Positions 7,662-9,756 of a stretch of DNA of 9,756 nt are shown piece by piece. Each line of letters starts with the position of its first letter. Position 1 is the first letter of the stretch. Origin of the DNA: a bacterium (GTDB lineage Bacteria > Armatimonadota > HRBIN16); NCBI GenBank assembly GCA_025057335.1, contig JANWXG010000082.1, positions 1 through 9,756 on the forward strand. The letters are read 5' to 3'. The translations under genes were made by a program, and so were the position numbers. The notes under the pieces are model-generated. The model searched no databases. It was not told the DNA's origin and was given only the letters and a program-made list of their open reading frames with translations.

Positions 7662-7671
7662 AGTATCTACG

Positions 7672-7950
7672 ATGGCATACGTGATTGCTGAACCGTGTAT
7701 TGGCGTCAAAGACAAGGCGTGTGTCGCTGTCTGTCCAGTGGACTGCATCAAGGAGGGCGTGTTCACCGACAACGACGGCACGGTATACGACATGCTCTTC
7801 ATTAATCCTGACGAGTGCATCGACTGCGGCTTGTGCGAGCCAGAATGCCCAGTGAACGCGATTTTCGCGGAGACCGACGTCCCCAGCCAGTGGCAGCACT
7901 TCATCCGCATTAATCGCGAGGCGTTCACGAGCGGGCAGGTCAGCGGCTAA
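7672..7950 (+). CDS. 7Fe ferredoxin ([3Fe-4S][4Fe-4S]), second of tandem pair
   Basis: Paralogue of the preceding ferredoxin, 92 residues. The first motif is C9-x7-C17-x3-C21-P-x2-C25, with I-G-V-K-D in the loop exactly as in Thermus 7Fe ferredoxin; the missing cysteine in that loop predicts a [3Fe-4S] cluster. The second motif is C49-x2-C52-x2-C55-x3-C59-P for a [4Fe-4S] cluster. The block from V-Y-D-M-L to C-E-P-E-C-P is identical in protein sequence to the upstream paralogue. The gene has its own upstream palindromic operator, so it may be separately controlled, though read-through from the first gene is possible. Its last 11 nt overlap the 3' end of the convergent regulator gene and no T-rich terminator is visible after it. 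Confidence 0.95.
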   Translation: MAYVIAEPCIGVKDKACVAVCPVDCIKEGVFTDNDGTVYDMLFINPDECIDCGLCEPECPVNAIFAETDVPSQWQHFIRINREAFTSGQVSG

Positions 7951-8650
7951 CCTCGCTACAGGCAAGCGCCTGCAGCGCTTCGGGGTCTAGCACCGTAATC
8001 TGTCCGTTGTGAATCTCAATCCAGCCCGCTTTGCGGAAGCGGTTGAGCGTGCGTGTCACCACCTCGCGCACCGTGCCGAGCTGGGCAGCCAGCTCGGCAT
8101 GGGTATAGTCCAGCGTGAAACACGCACCGCGTTCACGCGCCTGCGTCAGCAGATAGCGGGCGACTCTTTCCGGCACTTCGTGCAGCGAGAGCTCTTCTAC
8201 CAGGTGCAGGAGACGTCGCACCCGGATGGCGAGCGCACGTAGAGCGGCGTGCATGAGCTCCGGGTGTGCGTGGAATACTTCCACAAAGTGTTCGCGCGGG
8301 ATGAACAGCAGCTGGGAGGCGGTCATCGCCTCGGCAGAGTAAGGCTGGTTTCCTCCATCGAAAAGCGGTAGCTCCCCTATCGCCGACCCAGCACGCTCGA
8401 TACCAATCACCTGCTCCCTGCCGTTGGCGCTGCTGTTGTAGAGGCGAACTGCCCCCTCCAGCACGACGTATAGACCGTGGCAGGGCTCACCTCGCAGAAA
8501 CAGCACCTCTCCCCGCTCTGCGCGCAGGGTACGCGACCGTTGCAGGAGATGGCGCAGGGTCTGTTCCTGCGCATCGCGCAGGAAGAGCACCCGACGAAGA
8601 GCCTCTAATGCCTCCATCATACCACCCGCAAGTATCCCCTCGTAGCCCAT
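7940..8650 (-). CDS. Crp/Fnr-family transcriptional regulator
   Basis: DNA-binding regulator of up to 236 residues. The N-terminal cyclic-nucleotide-binding-like barrel spans about 15-130, with F-L-R-G-E (51-55) and I-G-E-L-P-L-F-D-G-G (91-100). A long dimer helix covers about 131-156, and a C-terminal winged helix-turn-helix about 182-222. The recognition helix V-R-E-V-V-T-R (194-200) keeps the R-E-x3-R pattern by which E. coli CRP reads GTGA half-sites. The cAMP-contact R-S pair of CRP is not conserved (N-Q-P-Y-S-A here), and the only cysteines (C57, C177, C231) do not form an FNR cluster, so the ligand is unknown. The start is uncertain: ATGs at 8650, 8620 and 8617 are all possible and none has a strong ribosome-binding site. 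A matching palindrome sits 41 bp upstream of the outermost start, suggesting autoregulation. Confidence 0.92.
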   Translation of the reverse strand: MGYEGILAGGMMEALEALRRVLFLRDAQEQTLRHLLQRSRTLRAERGEVLFLRGEPCHGLYVVLEGAVRLYNSSANGREQVIGIERAGSAIGELPLFDGGNQPYSAEAMTASQLLFIPREHFVEVFHAHPELMHAALRALAIRVRRLLHLVEELSLHEVPERVARYLLTQARERGACFTLDYTHAELAAQLGTVREVVTRTLNRFRKAGWIEIHNGQITVLDPEALQALACSEVSR

Positions 8651-8684
8651 TGTACCCGCTCGGCACCCCTTGGACGAGGGGAAT

Positions 8685-8698
8685 GTGACTCAAGTCAC
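8685..8698. promoter_or_regulatory. Predicted Crp/Fnr-family operator, site 3 (regulator/mscS divergent spacer)
   Basis: GTGACTCAAGTCAC, preceded by T, differs from site 1 at one base. It sits in the 115-bp spacer between the divergent regulator and mscS genes, so it could control either or both. Relative to the candidate mscS promoter it is centred at -61.5 (class I activator position). For the regulator gene it lies 41 bp before the outermost ATG, where binding could also block transcription. Confidence 0.72.
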
Positions 8699-8716
8699 CG
8701 TCTTCGGACGTTGCTC

Positions 8717-8746
8717 TTGCACCGCCTGCCTACATCTTGCTATTCT
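8717..8746 (+). promoter_or_regulatory. Candidate mscS promoter (-35/-10)
   Basis: TTGCAC (8717-8722) and TATTCT (8741-8746) are 18 bp apart and would start transcription near 8753, leaving a leader of about 13 nt that would clip the start of the ribosome-binding site. Both hexamers are only partial matches (three and four of six), so this is tentative; the class I spacing of the upstream palindrome is the main support. Confidence 0.35.
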
Positions 8747-8765
8747 ATGAAGGAGAGGTGGAATC

Positions 8766-9557
8766 ATGCCCACGTGGTGGAATAGCCTTCGGCTGGAGGA
8801 GCATCTACAGCGCAGTGTAGAGGCGGGGGTACAATTGTTCAAAATCGCCCTGCTCTACGCGGTCGTGCGTTTTGTCATCCGGCGTGCGGGGCGCGGCATA
8901 GTTGCGCGCCTGGAGGGGATGGAGCGTATCGCTGCGCAGAAGCCGCGTATTCGTACGCTGGGGAACCTGGTGCGCAGTACGGTCGAGTACACCGTGCTGA
9001 TTATCGCCATCCTGATGGCGCTGCGCGCGATGGGCATCGACATCACGCCCCTACTCGCCACAGCAGGGGTAGCCGGCTTGGCGGTCGGTTTCGGCGCACA
9101 GAGGCTGGTACGCGATGTGATTTCGGGGTTCTTCTTGCTGGCGGAGAACCAATTCGCTGTGGGGGAGATGGTCACCATCGGCGGCATCACGGGCGTCGTC
9201 GAAGAGGTCGGGATGCGCACCACCCACCTGCGCGACGAACAGGGACGGATGGTGGTCATTGCCAACGGAGATGTGAACCTGGTGGTGAACCACTCGCGCA
9301 GGGGAGGAGTGCGCCTGAGTACGGAGGTGCGGGTAGCCTCCTCCGCCGACATCCACACGGTGACCGCCCTGCTGCAGCAGGCAGCTGAGGAGGTGTGCGT
9401 GGAGGAGCCTCTCGTGGGCGTGAGCGCCTTCGACGCCGCCTCCGTGACCCTGCGGCTCACAGGAATCGTGCCGGCGCACGAGCGCGAGAGGATCGAGCTG
9501 CAATGGAAGCAACTGGTCTGGGAACGACTACGCCAGAAGGAGATACCACTAGTCTAA
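8766..9557 (+). CDS. MscS-family small-conductance mechanosensitive channel
   Basis: Inner-membrane channel protein of 263 residues that by family membership opens under membrane tension to release solutes during osmotic downshock. It has hydrophobic segments at about 20-38 and 72-90, then the glycine/alanine-rich pore helix (about 94-127) with T-A-G-V-A-G-L-A-V-G-F-G-A-Q, the MscS hallmark. The beta domain follows (130-175) with F-A-V-G-E-M-V-T-I-G-G-I-T-G-V-V-E-E-V and the I-A-N-G-D motif, then a C-terminal alpha/beta domain. The length is near the minimal MscS core (E. coli MscS has 286). The ATG at 8766 follows GGAGAGG (8752-8758). It is divergent from the Crp/Fnr gene with a shared operator in the spacer, and 22 nt upstream of the next gene, so the two are probably cotranscribed. 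Conductance and gating cannot be inferred. Confidence 0.93.
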   Translation: MPTWWNSLRLEEHLQRSVEAGVQLFKIALLYAVVRFVIRRAGRGIVARLEGMERIAAQKPRIRTLGNLVRSTVEYTVLIIAILMALRAMGIDITPLLATAGVAGLAVGFGAQRLVRDVISGFFLLAENQFAVGEMVTIGGITGVVEEVGMRTTHLRDEQGRMVVIANGDVNLVVNHSRRGGVRLSTEVRVASSADIHTVTALLQQAAEEVCVEEPLVGVSAFDAASVTLRLTGIVPAHERERIELQWKQLVWERLRQKEIPLV

Positions 9558-9579
9558 CGCGAGAGGAGGAGTTCTAACG

Positions 9580-9756
9580 ATGACAGTCTTGAGCGACGAA
9601 CAGATTGCGCAAATGCTACAGAAAACGCCGCACTGGAAACGCATCGGTAAGGAGATGACACGCTCCATCCAGTTCAACACTTTTCGCGAGGCGATGGGGT
9701 TTGTCGTGCAGGTGGCTTTGCTAGCGGAGAAGATGAACCACCACCCCTACATCGCC
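9580..9756 (+). CDS. Pterin-4a-carbinolamine dehydratase (3' end outside window)
   Basis: Enzyme of the PCD/DCoH family, which dehydrates 4a-hydroxytetrahydropterin to the quinonoid dihydropterin and so recycles pterin cofactor after aromatic amino-acid hydroxylation. The 59 visible residues, over half of the roughly 95-110 usual, begin M-T-V-L-S-D-E-Q and include P-H-W-K (17-20) and the active-site block A-E-K-M-N-H-H-P (49-56) with H54 and H55. The residue after H-H-P is Y where many relatives have an acidic residue. The ATG at 9580 follows GAGGAGGAG-type ribosome-binding sequence (9561-9571) and lies 22 nt after mscS. No aromatic amino-acid hydroxylase gene is visible here; in bacteria without one, this family may have a different role. 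Confidence 0.93.
   Translation, partial: MTVLSDEQIAQMLQKTPHWKRIGKEMTRSIQFNTFREAMGFVVQVALLAEKMNHHPYIA

Noticed and set aside
7964..7980. AAGCGC/GCGCTT hairpin after the second ferredoxin as a terminator
   Set aside because: Only 6 bp, no T-run, and it lies inside the coding sequence of the regulator.
7940..8650. Regulator as a true oxygen-sensing FNR
   Set aside because: The N-terminal cysteine cluster needed for the FNR [4Fe-4S] cluster is absent and the palindromes are GTGA-type, not TTGAT-type.
8742..8747. TAGAAT on the minus strand as the -10 box of the regulator gene
   Set aside because: A good hexamer but no -35 at a fitting distance, and it overlaps the candidate mscS -10 on the other strand; not enough to call.

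Overview
This is a GC-rich bacterial window of respiratory and redox housekeeping genes, with a small regulator/ferredoxin cluster on the right. All genes fit a free-living bacterium with proton-pumping complex I, a three-subunit proton-translocating transhydrogenase and Thermus-like seven-iron ferredoxins. The set is compatible with deep-branching, often thermophilic GC-rich lineages (Armatimonadota, Chloroflexota and Deinococcota are candidates). No rRNA or other marker is present, so I do not assign a phylum.

Left third (1-4080, + strand): a tight complex I operon in the order nuoA (5' end cut by the window), nuoC, nuoD, nuoE, nuoF. Spacings run from a 4-nt overlap to 15 nt. Two things are unusual: nuoB is absent from its usual place between nuoA and nuoC, and no nuoG follows nuoF. 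The run therefore encodes the NADH-input module (E, F), most of the connecting arm (C, D) and one membrane subunit (A); the rest must lie elsewhere.

Middle (4172-7044, - strand): a convergent pntA1-pntA2-pntB operon for NAD(P)+ transhydrogenase, which exchanges hydride between NADH and NADP+ using the proton gradient. A GC-rich palindromic element with REP-like character lies between the convergent nuoF and pntB ends.

Right third (7045-9756): two tandem paralogous 7Fe ferredoxin genes (+), a Crp/Fnr-family regulator (-) whose 3' end overlaps the second ferredoxin gene by 11 nt, a divergent MscS-type channel gene (+) and the start of a pterin-4a-carbinolamine dehydratase gene (+).

The most interesting signal is a 14-bp palindrome of the form GTGACTYAARTCAC that occurs three times. 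It lies once upstream of each ferredoxin gene and once in the regulator/mscS divergent spacer. The copy before the first ferredoxin is centred exactly 41.5 bp upstream of the start site implied by a good -10 box, the classic class II activator position. The copy before mscS is centred 61.5 bp upstream of a weaker implied start, the class I position. The regulator's recognition helix carries the CRP-like R-E-x3-R pattern that reads GTGA half-sites. Together these suggest a compact, possibly autoregulated Crp/Fnr-ferredoxin regulon of unknown ligand.
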